From an uncultured Anaerolineaceae bacterium (lineage in GTDB: Bacteria; Chloroflexota; Anaerolineae; Anaerolineales; Anaerolineaceae): a stretch of 25,100 nt of DNA. The DNA is taken from the NCBI GenBank assembly GCA_937897615.1, contig CALCNO010000064.1, positions 1-25,100 of the forward strand, in the 5' to 3' direction. Made by a program: the position numbers and the translations under genes. Under the pieces are notes generated by a model. The model was not told the origin of the DNA, searched no databases, and saw only the letters and a program-made list of their open reading frames with translations. Positions 1 through 7,512 of this stretch are shown here, piece after piece. Within the stretch, counting starts at the first letter, position 1. The number at the start of each line of letters is the position of its first letter.

Positions 1-249
1 GGCGATATGCCAATTGCGCCTTTTGAAAATACTTTACTGGTGCAGGTATTTAATGAGTACAACACAGTAAGTTTTGCCAACAGTGCAATGGTTACTGCTG
101 TTGATGTGGGGCAACCGGCGACATTTACTGTAAATGTAGCGCTCGATAAGTTTGCGTCAGGTGACTTTGTGGTTATACAGCTTGTCGAAGTCAGCATGGC
201 CGATGGTTCTAATATGGCACTGGATTCGGTAATTGTGAAAGTGAAATAG
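1..249 (+). CDS. C-terminal fragment, Gmad2-type Ig-like domain protein (partial)
   Basis: The reading frame is open from the first base and ends at a TAG at 247-249, so this is the last 83 residues of a gene that begins outside the window. The ATG at 7 is probably internal. The visible part is a beta-rich stretch with the pattern FENTLLVQVFN ... VDVGQPATFTVNV ... FVVIQLVEVSMADGS ... SVIVKVK. This is how Gmad2-type immunoglobulin-like domains end: an FENT opening strand and a late strand with (F/V)E(V/T)SxxDGS. Such domains usually form the C-terminal, extracellular part of secreted proteins or lipoproteins. The function of the whole protein cannot be told from this fragment. The next gene starts 25 bases downstream and may be co-transcribed. 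Confidence 0.7.
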   Translation, partial: GDMPIAPFENTLLVQVFNEYNTVSFANSAMVTAVDVGQPATFTVNVALDKFASGDFVVIQLVEVSMADGSNMALDSVIVKVK

Positions 250-274
250 AGAAATCTTTAGTCCGGGAGGGGTG

Positions 275-832
275 ATGCCAAAATCGATCAGAACAATATT
301 CAAATACCTGAACCGCTTTTTTATGGTTCCTATGTTTCGTCTGGGGCTGGGGTCAATGATCGTAAGTCCGCTTGCCGGCTATATCATGGTGATGAAGACC
401 ATCGGGCGCAAGTCTGGCAACGTGCGTTATGCCCCGGTGAATTATGCCATCTGGAATGGGAAGATCTACTGCCTATCCGGCGGGCGCGCGAGTTCTGACT
501 GGTACAAGAACCTGCTGGCACATCCCGAGATTGAACTAATCCTCCCGGGCGGGGCCATGTTTGCCCGTGTTGCTGCCCCCTACGTTGGTGAAGACCGCCT
601 GCTGATCTTCCGCCAGGTGCTCAAGAACGCCGGGTTTGCCGGCTTCTTCGAGGGTTACAACCCCTGGACGCTCGGCGACGCAGATCTGCAAGAACGCTCC
701 GCTGACATTCCCGTGATCGAATTTACCCCATTGGGGCTGGGGAGTGGTGCCAGTGATCCGCAGGGCTGGGCCTGGGTTAGCTGGCTGGTGCTGTTGGTTG
801 TGATCATTTTGCTTTTGGTGATCTTACTGTAG
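275..832 (+). CDS. DDN-family (F420-type) nitroreductase-like protein with C-terminal membrane anchor
   Basis: About 185 residues. The central part (residues 40-150) resembles the deazaflavin-dependent nitroreductase family, split beta-barrel proteins that bind F420 or flavin: TIGRKSGNVRYAPVNY, then SGGRASSDWYKNLLAHPEIEL. The glycine/arginine/serine strand followed by the WYxNLxAxP segment is the family signature. Members act as F420H2-dependent quinone or nitro reductases; the substrate here is unknown. The last ~22 residues (WVSWLVLLVVIILLLVILL) form one hydrophobic helix at the very C-terminus, so the protein is probably tail-anchored with the enzyme in the cytoplasm. GGAGG at 266-270 fits the ATG at 275 (4-base spacer) better than the GTG at 272. 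It converges with the ATPase gene, whose stop is only 6 bases beyond, and no terminator is visible between them. Confidence 0.75.
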   Translation: MPKSIRTIFKYLNRFFMVPMFRLGLGSMIVSPLAGYIMVMKTIGRKSGNVRYAPVNYAIWNGKIYCLSGGRASSDWYKNLLAHPEIELILPGGAMFARVAAPYVGEDRLLIFRQVLKNAGFAGFFEGYNPWTLGDADLQERSADIPVIEFTPLGLGSGASDPQGWAWVSWLVLLVVIILLLVILL

Positions 833-838
833 CGTGGA

Positions 839-2362
839 CTACATGCCGCTGATGCGTGGGCGGTACTGCAATGCCTCAGCCAGATGTACCTGCATGATCT
901 CACCGGAGCCGGCCAGGTCGGCGATGGTGCGCGCCAGTTTTAGGATACGGTGATACGCTCTGGCGGATAGATCCATCTGGTTCATGGCTGCGCGCATCAG
1001 GCTGCGGCAAGGTTCATCAAGCGCACAGAATTGGCGTACTTCTGCCGGGTGCATATCGGCGTTGCAGGTCAGTTTGCTGCCGGCAAAACGCTGCCGCTGC
1101 ACCTCGCGTGCTTTTTCCACGCGCACCGCAATCATACTTGAAGGTTCACCCAACTTCATATCGCTCAATTTCTCATAGTCTACCCGCGGCACATCCAGGT
1201 GAATATCAATGCGGTCGAGCAGTGGGCCGGAAATGCGATGCTGGTATTTGGTGACCGTGCCCGGGGCGCAGGTACAGGGTTTGCTGGCGTCGCCAAAATA
1301 GCCGCAGGGGCAGGGATTCATTGCTGCCACCAACTGAAAGTTGGCTGGGAAGGTGAGCGTTCCCTGCGCGCGGCTGATGGTGACCACTTTATCTTCCAAT
1401 GGCTGGCGCAGCACTTCCAGCACACGTGACCCAAATTCCGGGAACTCGTCCAGAAACAGCACACCGCGATGCGCCAGCGAGATTTCGCCGGGGTGCGGCA
1501 CGTTGCCGCCACCCACCAGCCCGGCATGGCTGATGGTATGGTGCGGCGCTCTGAAGGGACGGGCCTTGATCAACGGCACGCCCGTCGGCAACGCATCTGC
1601 CACCGAATAAATGCGTGTTACATCCAGCGATTCTTCCACGCTCATGCGCGGCAGGATGGAAGGCAGCGCCCGAGCCATCAGCGTTTTCCCCGCGCCTGGC
1701 GAGCCGATCATCAGCACGTTATGGCCGCCAGCCGCGGCAACCTCAAGGGCGCGTTTGATGTGTTCTTGGCCTTTGATCTCCTGGAAATCAGTTTGCACCT
1801 GCGGCTGCACCTGTTCGATCTCGATCACCGGCTGGGGCGGGATGACGACCTGCCCGATGAGGTGGTTGTACAGATCAAGCAGGGAATGGACGGGGATCAC
1901 TTCCAGATCGTCGAAAATGGCGGCTTCAGGGGCATCTTCAGCGGGCACAAAGACGCGCTTGAAACCTTGCTGCCGCGCTACGGCAGACATGGGCAACACC
2001 CCGCGCATGTGGCGCACGCTGCCGTCCAGCGAAAGCTCTCCCATCACCAGTGCACCCTCCAGGCAGTTGGGCGGCAACTGGCGGTTGGCCAGCAGGATGC
2101 CCAACGCAATGGGCAGGTCGTAAGCAGAACCGGCTTTACGCACGGTGGCCGGAGCCAGGTTGACCCGTACGCGTTTGCGCGGATATTCTAATCCGGTATT
2201 GCGAATGGCTGAATTGACGCGCTCTTTGCTTTCCTGCACACTGGCATCCGGCAGGCCAACGATTACAATCGGCGGGGTAAAACCGGGAGTGAGGTCAACC
2301 TCCACATCCACGATGACCCCCTCGAGGCCGATCAACGCACAGGCGTTTACTTTGGCAAGCAT
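839..2362 (-). CDS. comM: YifB/ComM-type magnesium chelatase-like AAA+ ATPase
   Basis: 507 residues, full length for the family. The N-terminal ChlI-like domain (residues 1-165, including VIVGLPDASVQESKERV and SAYDLPIALGIL) is followed by an AAA+ Mg-chelatase core with Walker A GSPGAGKT (220-227) and Walker B VLFLDEF (301-307). A C-terminal chelatase domain follows, with the YHRILKLARTIADL helix. A cysteine-rich loop (CPCGYFGDASKPCTCAP) lies in the core, as in other members. In transformable Gram-negative bacteria ComM is a helicase promoting branch migration during transformation; the role in other lineages is less clear. A near-consensus promoter ends 6 bases before the ATG, so the message looks leaderless (see the promoter entry), and no Shine-Dalgarno is present. 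The gene lies 38 bp beyond the DUF1028 gene but appears to be independently transcribed. Confidence 0.95.
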   Translation of the reverse strand: MLAKVNACALIGLEGVIVDVEVDLTPGFTPPIVIVGLPDASVQESKERVNSAIRNTGLEYPRKRVRVNLAPATVRKAGSAYDLPIALGILLANRQLPPNCLEGALVMGELSLDGSVRHMRGVLPMSAVARQQGFKRVFVPAEDAPEAAIFDDLEVIPVHSLLDLYNHLIGQVVIPPQPVIEIEQVQPQVQTDFQEIKGQEHIKRALEVAAAGGHNVLMIGSPGAGKTLMARALPSILPRMSVEESLDVTRIYSVADALPTGVPLIKARPFRAPHHTISHAGLVGGGNVPHPGEISLAHRGVLFLDEFPEFGSRVLEVLRQPLEDKVVTISRAQGTLTFPANFQLVAAMNPCPCGYFGDASKPCTCAPGTVTKYQHRISGPLLDRIDIHLDVPRVDYEKLSDMKLGEPSSMIAVRVEKAREVQRQRFAGSKLTCNADMHPAEVRQFCALDEPCRSLMRAAMNQMDLSARAYHRILKLARTIADLAGSGEIMQVHLAEALQYRPRISGM

Positions 2363-2368
2363 GAGAGT

Positions 2369-2397
2369 AGTGTAGAAGAAGTGATAGGAATTGTCAA
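2369..2397 (-). promoter_or_regulatory. Promoter of the comM-type gene, leaderless geometry
   Basis: On the minus strand the -35 is TTGACA (2397-2392, 6/6), the spacer is exactly 17 bases and the -10 is TACACT (2374-2369). Only six bases separate the -10 from the ATG at 2362, so transcription should begin at or next to the start codon. The -35 lies directly after the stop codon of the DUF1028 gene. Confidence 0.8.
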
Positions 2398-2400
2398 ACC

Positions 2401-3345
2401 CTAAATGTGCAGAATGCGCTGGCAGTCGGCTTCACTGACCTTGAACAACCCGGCCCTAGGCAGGCGCGCCAGCAGCACACGCCAGTTCTCGTCATCTTCA
2501 AAAACTCTCTTGAAGATAGGCAGGGACTCTTCCACCTTTCCGCTTTCCGCCAGGGTCACCGCCTGCCAGAAGGGCAGTTCGATGATCTCCGGGGCAAGCC
2601 GGGCTGCGCGATTGTAGGCTTCAAAAGCCTGCTCCACTTTGCCATCAGCAAGGAAGGCATCCCCGGCGTTCATTGACTGGTAAGCATTGTTTACTTTTAG
2701 CAGGCGGCGCAACTCCACCAACGGTTCGGGGTGGTCATCCACCCGGATGTCCACCAGGATCCCCTGCCAGGGATTGGGATACTTCTGCCCTTCCACTACC
2801 AGCATGGCGGCGGATTGCTTGCCGCGGATGTCTCCACCCTCTGACTGGGCTGCCTCCAGCGCTTGCATCAGCCTTTCGGAGAGGTCCCCCTTAGCCGTCT
2901 TGAATGCCTCTGCCATTGCATGCCAGACAGTGTTTTTGAGCATCATATTGGCCTGCGTGGAGAATTGCTCGCCGGTTTCATGGTCAGCCTCCGCAATGCA
3001 CCTGGCTCCGGTGTGCGTGGCTACGTTTCCATTGGCATCCAGCAGAGCCACCTGGCGCAAGTCGCGGCCCTCATCTTTTTGCAGCAATCCTGTCAAAACC
3101 TGCTGCGGGGTGTGCCCCTGGCGCATTCCAGCCAATCCCAGCGGGCCGTAGCTTACCTCGACCATTGATTGTGTGGCTGCCACGCCCACGCCGGCTTCAC
3201 CCCAGGTAACCATAGAGCCGGTTACAAACCAGTGAGATTGCACTGCTACGCCCATTTGTCCGCTGCGTGGATCGCGCGCAACAATGGAAAAGGTGTGCGC
3301 AAACGGGAAGCGCCTGTTTGAAGCATCTTTTGATAAAACGCGCAT
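2401..3345 (-). CDS. DUF1028 Ntn-hydrolase-like protein with C-terminal TPR-like region
   Basis: 314 residues from the ATG at 3345. That start is chosen because AGGAGGA (3357-3351) sits five bases upstream; the open frame extends 25 codons further but lacks a ribosome site. Residues 17-210 match the DUF1028 family, proteins with an Ntn-hydrolase-like fold and poorly known substrate: HTFSIVARDPRSGQMGVAVQ, then GVGVAATQSMVEVSYGPLGL. Most members begin almost directly at the TFSIVARD strand; this one has about 17 extra residues before the conserved Thr18. The C-terminal 90 residues (AYQSMNAGDAFLADGKVEQAFEAYNRAARLAPEI ...) look like tetratricopeptide helices. It is the last gene of a five-gene minus-strand operon; its ribosome site overlaps the stop of the methyltransferase gene. 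A hydrolase role is inference. Confidence 0.85.
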   Translation of the reverse strand: MRVLSKDASNRRFPFAHTFSIVARDPRSGQMGVAVQSHWFVTGSMVTWGEAGVGVAATQSMVEVSYGPLGLAGMRQGHTPQQVLTGLLQKDEGRDLRQVALLDANGNVATHTGARCIAEADHETGEQFSTQANMMLKNTVWHAMAEAFKTAKGDLSERLMQALEAAQSEGGDIRGKQSAAMLVVEGQKYPNPWQGILVDIRVDDHPEPLVELRRLLKVNNAYQSMNAGDAFLADGKVEQAFEAYNRAARLAPEIIELPFWQAVTLAESGKVEESLPIFKRVFEDDENWRVLLARLPRAGLFKVSEADCQRILHI

Positions 3346-3355
3346 GGCAATCCTC

Positions 3356-3988
3356 CTATGGTTTGAAATACACAGCGGTGTCAGATACACCATTGCTCGT
3401 CCAGAAGAAACGCCAGCCACCGATCAAGTCGAGTACCTGCTGCCATTCTGCGTCAATGGGGCCTTGTTGCCTGCCGCGTGAGTTGGGGGCAATGGAGTCA
3501 CTGGGCAGGTAGCGGTTGACATTATCGATTACCAGTATCCCGCCTGCTTTAAGCAATGGCAGGGAGTGCAGCACGCACTGTGCCCGGTAAGTGCCATCCA
3601 CCAGCACGACATCCAGGCTGTCCGGGGAGATTTCCTGGGCTGCCTGCACATATTGGGTATCTTTTGCCGGCACTGCTTCATCCTGTTTAGGGCGCAGCAG
3701 GTAAGTGACATTGGTAATGCCAAGTTCCTTAATCTTTTGCCCAATGCGTGCGTGCCACTCTGGGTTGTGTTCCACGCTGGTGATGTGCCCCACACGGCGG
3801 GCAAACCACAATGTGCTGCCGCCGGAGCCGAATTCCAACATACAATCGCCGGGCTTGAGATACCCGGCGAGGAACTCAACCGCTGCTGGTGCCAGCCAGG
3901 GTACTTGTGGATGGCGGCGGCGATAGGATTTTTCGATCATTCGATCGAAAAGGTAGCGCACATTCCAGTGGGCAAAAGAACGAGCCAT
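3356..3988 (-). CDS. Class I SAM-dependent methyltransferase, unknown substrate
   Basis: 210 residues. Motif I is LEFGSGGSTLWFA (residues 51-63), followed by the acidic residue ending strand 2 (SVEHNPEW, Glu73) that would bind the SAM ribose. LDVVLVDGTYRAQCVLHSLPLLKAGGILVIDNV then matches motifs II to IV of a Rossmann-fold methyltransferase. The GSGxST form resembles a small family of FkbM- or Methyltransf_24-like proteins, often found near glycan or lipid genes. I cannot name the acceptor. The ATG at 3988 has AAGGAG (3999-3994) five bases upstream, overlapping the stop of the transporter gene, and the two genes are 2 bp apart, which implies co-transcription and coupled translation. Confidence 0.85.
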   Translation of the reverse strand: MARSFAHWNVRYLFDRMIEKSYRRRHPQVPWLAPAAVEFLAGYLKPGDCMLEFGSGGSTLWFARRVGHITSVEHNPEWHARIGQKIKELGITNVTYLLRPKQDEAVPAKDTQYVQAAQEISPDSLDVVLVDGTYRAQCVLHSLPLLKAGGILVIDNVNRYLPSDSIAPNSRGRQQGPIDAEWQQVLDLIGGWRFFWTSNGVSDTAVYFKP

Positions 3989-3990
3989 GA

Positions 3991-5349
3991 TTACTCCTTG
4001 ATCTTTTTGGCATCCAGTTCGCGGCGCAGGGCGGCAAATTTTTCACGTGTGATGGGGAACTTCCAGGCCAGCAGCATCGAGATGGACAGTAACACGGTAG
4101 GGATCAATCCCATCATCATGCGGATGGCGGTGGTGGTCTGCACGTTCTGGGCCTGGTTGGGCACATATCCGGTGCGTGAAAGCACCCAGGGGATGATCGC
4201 CAGCATCACTGCCGTACCAGCCTTTTGGATGAAGACCATGTAACCGTAATAGGTGCCCTCGCGGCGATGGCCTGTGCGCAACTCATCGTCATCCACCACA
4301 TCCGGGATGATCGACCAGGGGATCACATGCGCGGCGGCGATGCCCATGCCCGCCAGGGCTGCAATCACGTACACGATGCGTCCGGCGCTGGAAGGCAGGA
4401 ATGCCAGCGAGAGCATTACCAGCGTCCACCAAACCATCCCCAGAATGTAGGCTTTGGTCTTGCCGGTTTTGTCTGCCAGCTTGACGATGATGGGAATGCA
4501 CAGGAAGGCCGCCAACTGCACCACTGCCAGCAAATAATCCAATTCACCTGCCATATTCATCCAGTAGGTGACATAGTAAATGAAGAGAGACTGCACCATT
4601 GCCACCGTCATCCAGGAGGTCATGTAAATACCGGCGGCAAAGCGGAATGCCCGGTTCTTAAGGGTGTAGGTCAGGCTCTGGAAGATGGAAAGTTCGGAAG
4701 GGGTGGCTTCCTGGTATTTTTCCTTCATGGTGAAGAAGAGCAGGAAGTATGGCAGCATGGCCAAAACGCCGAAGATCAGCGCCATCACCATGTATCCAGT
4801 TTTCGCTTCCGGGAACATGCCCGCAATGACCGGCACAAAGAAAGCGGCGATCAGGCCGCCGGCCATGCTGGTGCCCATGCGAAAACCATTTAACTGAGTG
4901 CGCTCGTCATAATCTTGCGTCAATTCCGGGGTTAAAGTGCCATACGGAACGCAGACAAATGTGAAGAACGAATCGAAGACAATGTAGGCCACCAGGTAAT
5001 AGAGCATCAACAGGAAATTGCTGGTAAACGGCGGCACCCACCACAACATCATGAATCCCAGGCCAAAAGGAATGGCCCCGATGATGAAGAACGGACGTCT
5101 TCTGCCCCAGCGCGTATGCACCTTATCGGCCAGCACGCCAACCAGGGGATCGTTGATGGCGTCCCAGACGGTGCCGATGAGCATTACCGGGCTGGCGTAA
5201 ATGGGCGGGAGATGCGCCACATCGGTAAGGAAAAAGAGGAAAAAGAACCCCACGATGGTAGAGGTGGTGGTGTTGCCCCAGTCGCCAATGCCGTAGATGA
5301 ATTTGGTGAGCAGGGGTAGTTTTTCTGTGCGGGTGGTGGCAACGCTCAT
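3991..5349 (-). CDS. GPH-family (MelB-like) sugar:cation symporter
   Basis: 452 residues with about twelve hydrophobic segments, typical of the glycoside-pentoside-hexuronide:cation symporter branch of the major facilitator superfamily. WDAINDPLVGVLADKVHTRW (residues 62-81) followed by GRRRPF is the family hallmark after helix 2. Asp63 and Asp67 occupy the positions of the cation-binding aspartates of MelB (D55/D59, same spacing). PYGTLTPELTQDYDERTQLNGFR is the second conserved loop. Family members import sugars or glycosides with H+, Na+ or Li+; the substrate cannot be read from sequence. No glycoside hydrolase is next to it: the nearest, GH13, is over 7 kb away on the other strand. The start has AAGGAG five bases upstream and lies 2 bp after the preceding stop, inside the operon. 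Confidence 0.92.
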   Translation of the reverse strand: MSVATTRTEKLPLLTKFIYGIGDWGNTTTSTIVGFFFLFFLTDVAHLPPIYASPVMLIGTVWDAINDPLVGVLADKVHTRWGRRRPFFIIGAIPFGLGFMMLWWVPPFTSNFLLMLYYLVAYIVFDSFFTFVCVPYGTLTPELTQDYDERTQLNGFRMGTSMAGGLIAAFFVPVIAGMFPEAKTGYMVMALIFGVLAMLPYFLLFFTMKEKYQEATPSELSIFQSLTYTLKNRAFRFAAGIYMTSWMTVAMVQSLFIYYVTYWMNMAGELDYLLAVVQLAAFLCIPIIVKLADKTGKTKAYILGMVWWTLVMLSLAFLPSSAGRIVYVIAALAGMGIAAAHVIPWSIIPDVVDDDELRTGHRREGTYYGYMVFIQKAGTAVMLAIIPWVLSRTGYVPNQAQNVQTTTAIRMMMGLIPTVLLSISMLLAWKFPITREKFAALRRELDAKKIKE

Positions 5350-5351
5350 AA

Positions 5352-6488
5352 TTACTCCTTTATCAAGTCTTTCTCAAACAGGCGGTAACGCAGATAAGTG
5401 CTGAAACCAAGGCTGGATTGAAAGCGGTTGCTCTTGAAGTTCTCGTCTCCTGCCAGAGACATATCTACTTCTTTATACCCTTTTCTCCAGATCCTTCTGG
5501 CAACATTGCGGATCAAGAGAGCCTCGATCCCTCTTCCTTGAAACTCTGGCAGGATCATTAGCATTTTAAAGGAAACTCTTTCAAGGTGCTGCAACTGTGT
5601 TAACACCCGCAAGAGGCTGAAAGGATCGCTTTTGCCGTCTGCTTTTTGCAGAGCCTGGTTCACATCGGGGAGCGCCAGCGCAAATCCCACCGGCCGCCCG
5701 CCGACCTCGGCAATCAAAGCCATGCGCGGATCAATGATTTGTTTCATTCCCTGAGCAATTTGTTGAAAATCTTCTTGCGGCACGGGCGTAAAATCCCTTA
5801 GGGCAGCCAGAGATTGGTTGTACAGGTCGCAGGCAAGCGCAATCTCGTTATGCCAGTTTTTTTTGTCCAGGTGGCGGATGTGTACATCCTTGCGTTTTTC
5901 AACCCGGGCTGCAATGTGTAGGAGTTTCTCCGGGCATTCTTTGCTAAAGGAGCGCTGGCGGTTAAGGACGTACCTTCGGGCAACCAGGTCGTTGTAATAA
6001 CGATAACCACAAGCGGCGACCAGATCCAGGTAGTAATGCGGGGTATGCCCGGTCATCAGCACCGGGCGGATATCGAAACCCTCTACCAGAAACCCCGGTT
6101 CTTCATTGATGGTCGGGTTGAAAGGGCCGCGCACGGTATTGGCCCCTTTGGCTGCCAACCAACTCTCGGCTGCGGCAAACAGCAGCGAAGCTGCTTCCCG
6201 GTCATTTTCACATTCAAAGAAGCCGAAGACTCCGATGGTTTGTGTAGCCTGAGGGTTGTCGTCCAGGATGGCACAAATCCTGCCTACGGCCCTGCCTTCG
6301 CGGAAGGCTAACCAGCACTGGTGTTGAGCATTCTTCCAGTATGGGTTCTTTTCCGCATCGAGCTTTTGGCGCATATCTTCCAGTAGCGGCGGAACCCAAC
6401 AGGGATCGTTGTGGTAGATGTGCCACGGAAGCCGGATAAACAGCTCTCTGTCTTCAGGGGTATGAACGGGCTTGATGTAGGCGGCCAT
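5352..6488 (-). CDS. Large GNAT-fold N-acetyltransferase-like protein (YghO-like)
   Basis: 378 residues, about twice the size of a simple GNAT domain. The N-terminal half carries FIRLPWHIYHNDPCWVPPL and NPTINEEPGFLVEGFDIRPV ... TGHTPHYYLDLVAACGY. This pattern is shared by a family of large acetyltransferase-like proteins that includes E. coli YghO. The C-terminal half contains an acetyl-CoA-binding P-loop-like segment, PEFQGRGIEALLI (QGRGIEA at residues 317-323), followed by a GNAT-like tail. The substrate is unknown. There is no Shine-Dalgarno before the ATG; the bases upstream even read CCTCC on the coding strand. As it begins 12 bp after the rRNA methyltransferase stop, translation is probably by reinitiation or coupling. 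The transporter gene follows after 2 bp. Confidence 0.8.
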   Translation of the reverse strand: MAAYIKPVHTPEDRELFIRLPWHIYHNDPCWVPPLLEDMRQKLDAEKNPYWKNAQHQCWLAFREGRAVGRICAILDDNPQATQTIGVFGFFECENDREAASLLFAAAESWLAAKGANTVRGPFNPTINEEPGFLVEGFDIRPVLMTGHTPHYYLDLVAACGYRYYNDLVARRYVLNRQRSFSKECPEKLLHIAARVEKRKDVHIRHLDKKNWHNEIALACDLYNQSLAALRDFTPVPQEDFQQIAQGMKQIIDPRMALIAEVGGRPVGFALALPDVNQALQKADGKSDPFSLLRVLTQLQHLERVSFKMLMILPEFQGRGIEALLIRNVARRIWRKGYKEVDMSLAGDENFKSNRFQSSLGFSTYLRYRLFEKDLIKE

Positions 6489-6500
6489 GGCAGGGAGGAT

Positions 6501-7409
6501 TTATTGGGGCTGGCTACACCAGCGTGCAAATATCGCCATTGAGAGGAAACGCCCTGCCGATTTTTCCAGCAGGCCCATCTCCCCGGCGCTCACCTGGCCG
6601 CCATAACTGCCCATCATTTCGGCCAAAGCCTGCTGCAGAGTTACCGCCGAAGCTTTGACTGCGTAGGCGGTCAATTGCACAAACAGCGGCTTGGGGCTAA
6701 GAACCTCTTTACACGCAGCAAGGAGTGAGGGCAAAAGTTTATAAAACTCCCATACTTCGCCTTTGGGGCCGCGCCCAAATTTGGGTGGGTCAAGGATGAT
6801 GCCATCGTAGCTGACACCCCGGCGCGCCTCGCGCTGCACAAACTTGACGGCATCGTCCACGATCCAGCGGATGGCCGTAGGTGCAACTCCAGAGAGCGCC
6901 TGGTTCTCTTTGGCCCACGTGACCACTTTCTTCGAGGCGTCCACATGCGTAATGGCCGCCCCGGCGCGTGCCGCCGAGAGACTGGCCAGGCCGGTATAAC
7001 CAAAAAGGTTAAGCACTTTGGGAGTGCCGGCAGCCCTGCGGATCACACTTTTTGCCCAGTCCCACTGGCAGGCTTGCTCTGGAAAGACACCAACATGCCG
7101 TGAGCCGGAGAACTGTGCCGTGAACTTGAGATCGCCGTAGCTCATTGGCCATTGCTCGATCTTGTTGCCGCGGAACTCCCAGTGCCCGCCATTTTCTTCC
7201 TGTGCAGGTTTGTAGCTGGCATTGGCCTTCTTCCATTCACTTTCTGCCAGGGCGGGAGACCACACAGCCTCAGCCTCTGGGCGCAGAAGCGTGTACGGGC
7301 CATATTTTTCCAGCTTGAAACCGTTGCCGCTATCCAGCAGCGTATAATCGCCCCAGTGGGCGGGAAATTCCAGTTGAAGCATGGGCAGGGAAAGTTTTGC
7401 GGGGTTCAT
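6501..7409 (-). CDS. Class I SAM-dependent rRNA methyltransferase (RlmI/RlmK-like)
   Basis: 302 residues from the ATG at 7409. The SAM-binding motif is NLFGYTGLASL (134-144). The catalytic segment is ILDPPKFGRG (205-214), as in the COG1092 family of 23S rRNA methyltransferases that includes RlmI and the C-terminal half of RlmL. The N-terminal part (LLDSGNGFKLEKYGPYTLLRPEAEAVW) matches the family's short domain before the Rossmann fold, but no PUA domain is present, unlike RlmI. The frame is open to a TTG at 7451, but that lies over the predicted -35; the TATACT -10 at 7428-7423 makes 7409 the first credible start. It heads the five-gene operon. The exact rRNA position modified cannot be inferred. 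Confidence 0.88.
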   Translation of the reverse strand: MNPAKLSLPMLQLEFPAHWGDYTLLDSGNGFKLEKYGPYTLLRPEAEAVWSPALAESEWKKANASYKPAQEENGGHWEFRGNKIEQWPMSYGDLKFTAQFSGSRHVGVFPEQACQWDWAKSVIRRAAGTPKVLNLFGYTGLASLSAARAGAAITHVDASKKVVTWAKENQALSGVAPTAIRWIVDDAVKFVQREARRGVSYDGIILDPPKFGRGPKGEVWEFYKLLPSLLAACKEVLSPKPLFVQLTAYAVKASAVTLQQALAEMMGSYGGQVSAGEMGLLEKSAGRFLSMAIFARWCSQPQ

Positions 7410-7422
7410 GGTTAACGCATTG

Positions 7423-7451
7423 AGTATATCAGCAGTGGCCAAAACAACCAA
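7423..7451 (-). promoter_or_regulatory. Promoter of the five-gene minus-strand operon
   Basis: On the minus strand, -35 TTGGTT (7451-7446), 17-base spacer, -10 TATACT (7428-7423, 5/6). The expected transcription start is only about 6-7 bases before the ATG at 7409, leaving no room for a Shine-Dalgarno. The -35 is weak (3/6). It lies back to back with the plus-strand promoter at 7461-7489. Confidence 0.55.
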
Positions 7452-7460
7452 TCACCTTGT

Positions 7461-7489
7461 TTCACATTTTTGATTCATCACCTTATAAT
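7461..7489 (+). promoter_or_regulatory. Promoter of the PatB/MalY-like gene
   Basis: TTCACA (7461-7466, 5/6 to the -35 consensus), 17-base spacer, TATAAT (7484-7489, 6/6). The predicted start is about 7496, giving a short leader with AGGAG at 7504-7508 before the ATG at 7513. Confidence 0.8.
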
Positions 7490-7512
7490 GAGACAGCATT
7501 GATAGGAGCACA

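Noticed and set aside
810..845. Possible terminator between the converging DDN-family and comM-type genes
   Set aside because: Only a short GATCA/TGATC repeat inside the coding end is present, with no stable stem plus U run, so I do not call a terminator.
1469..2191. Long plus-strand open frame (240 codons) opposite the comM-type gene
   Set aside because: The translation is rich in His, Arg and Gln without recognisable motifs and lies antisense to a clearly conserved ATPase; it is a shadow of GC-biased codon use.
3566..4243. Plus-strand open frame of 225 codons opposite the methyltransferase and transporter genes
   Set aside because: It spans the boundary of two well-supported minus-strand genes, has no ribosome site or known domain, and is best seen as an antisense shadow.
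4225..4893. Plus-strand open frame of 222 codons, His/Asp rich, opposite the GPH transporter
   Set aside because: The composition reflects the reverse complement of membrane helices; no motif or start signal supports it.
7432..7451. TTG at 7451 as start of the RlmI/K-like methyltransferase
   Set aside because: It coincides with the predicted -35 element, and the AAGGTG upstream is only two bases away; the ATG at 7409 fits the promoter and the family N-terminus better.
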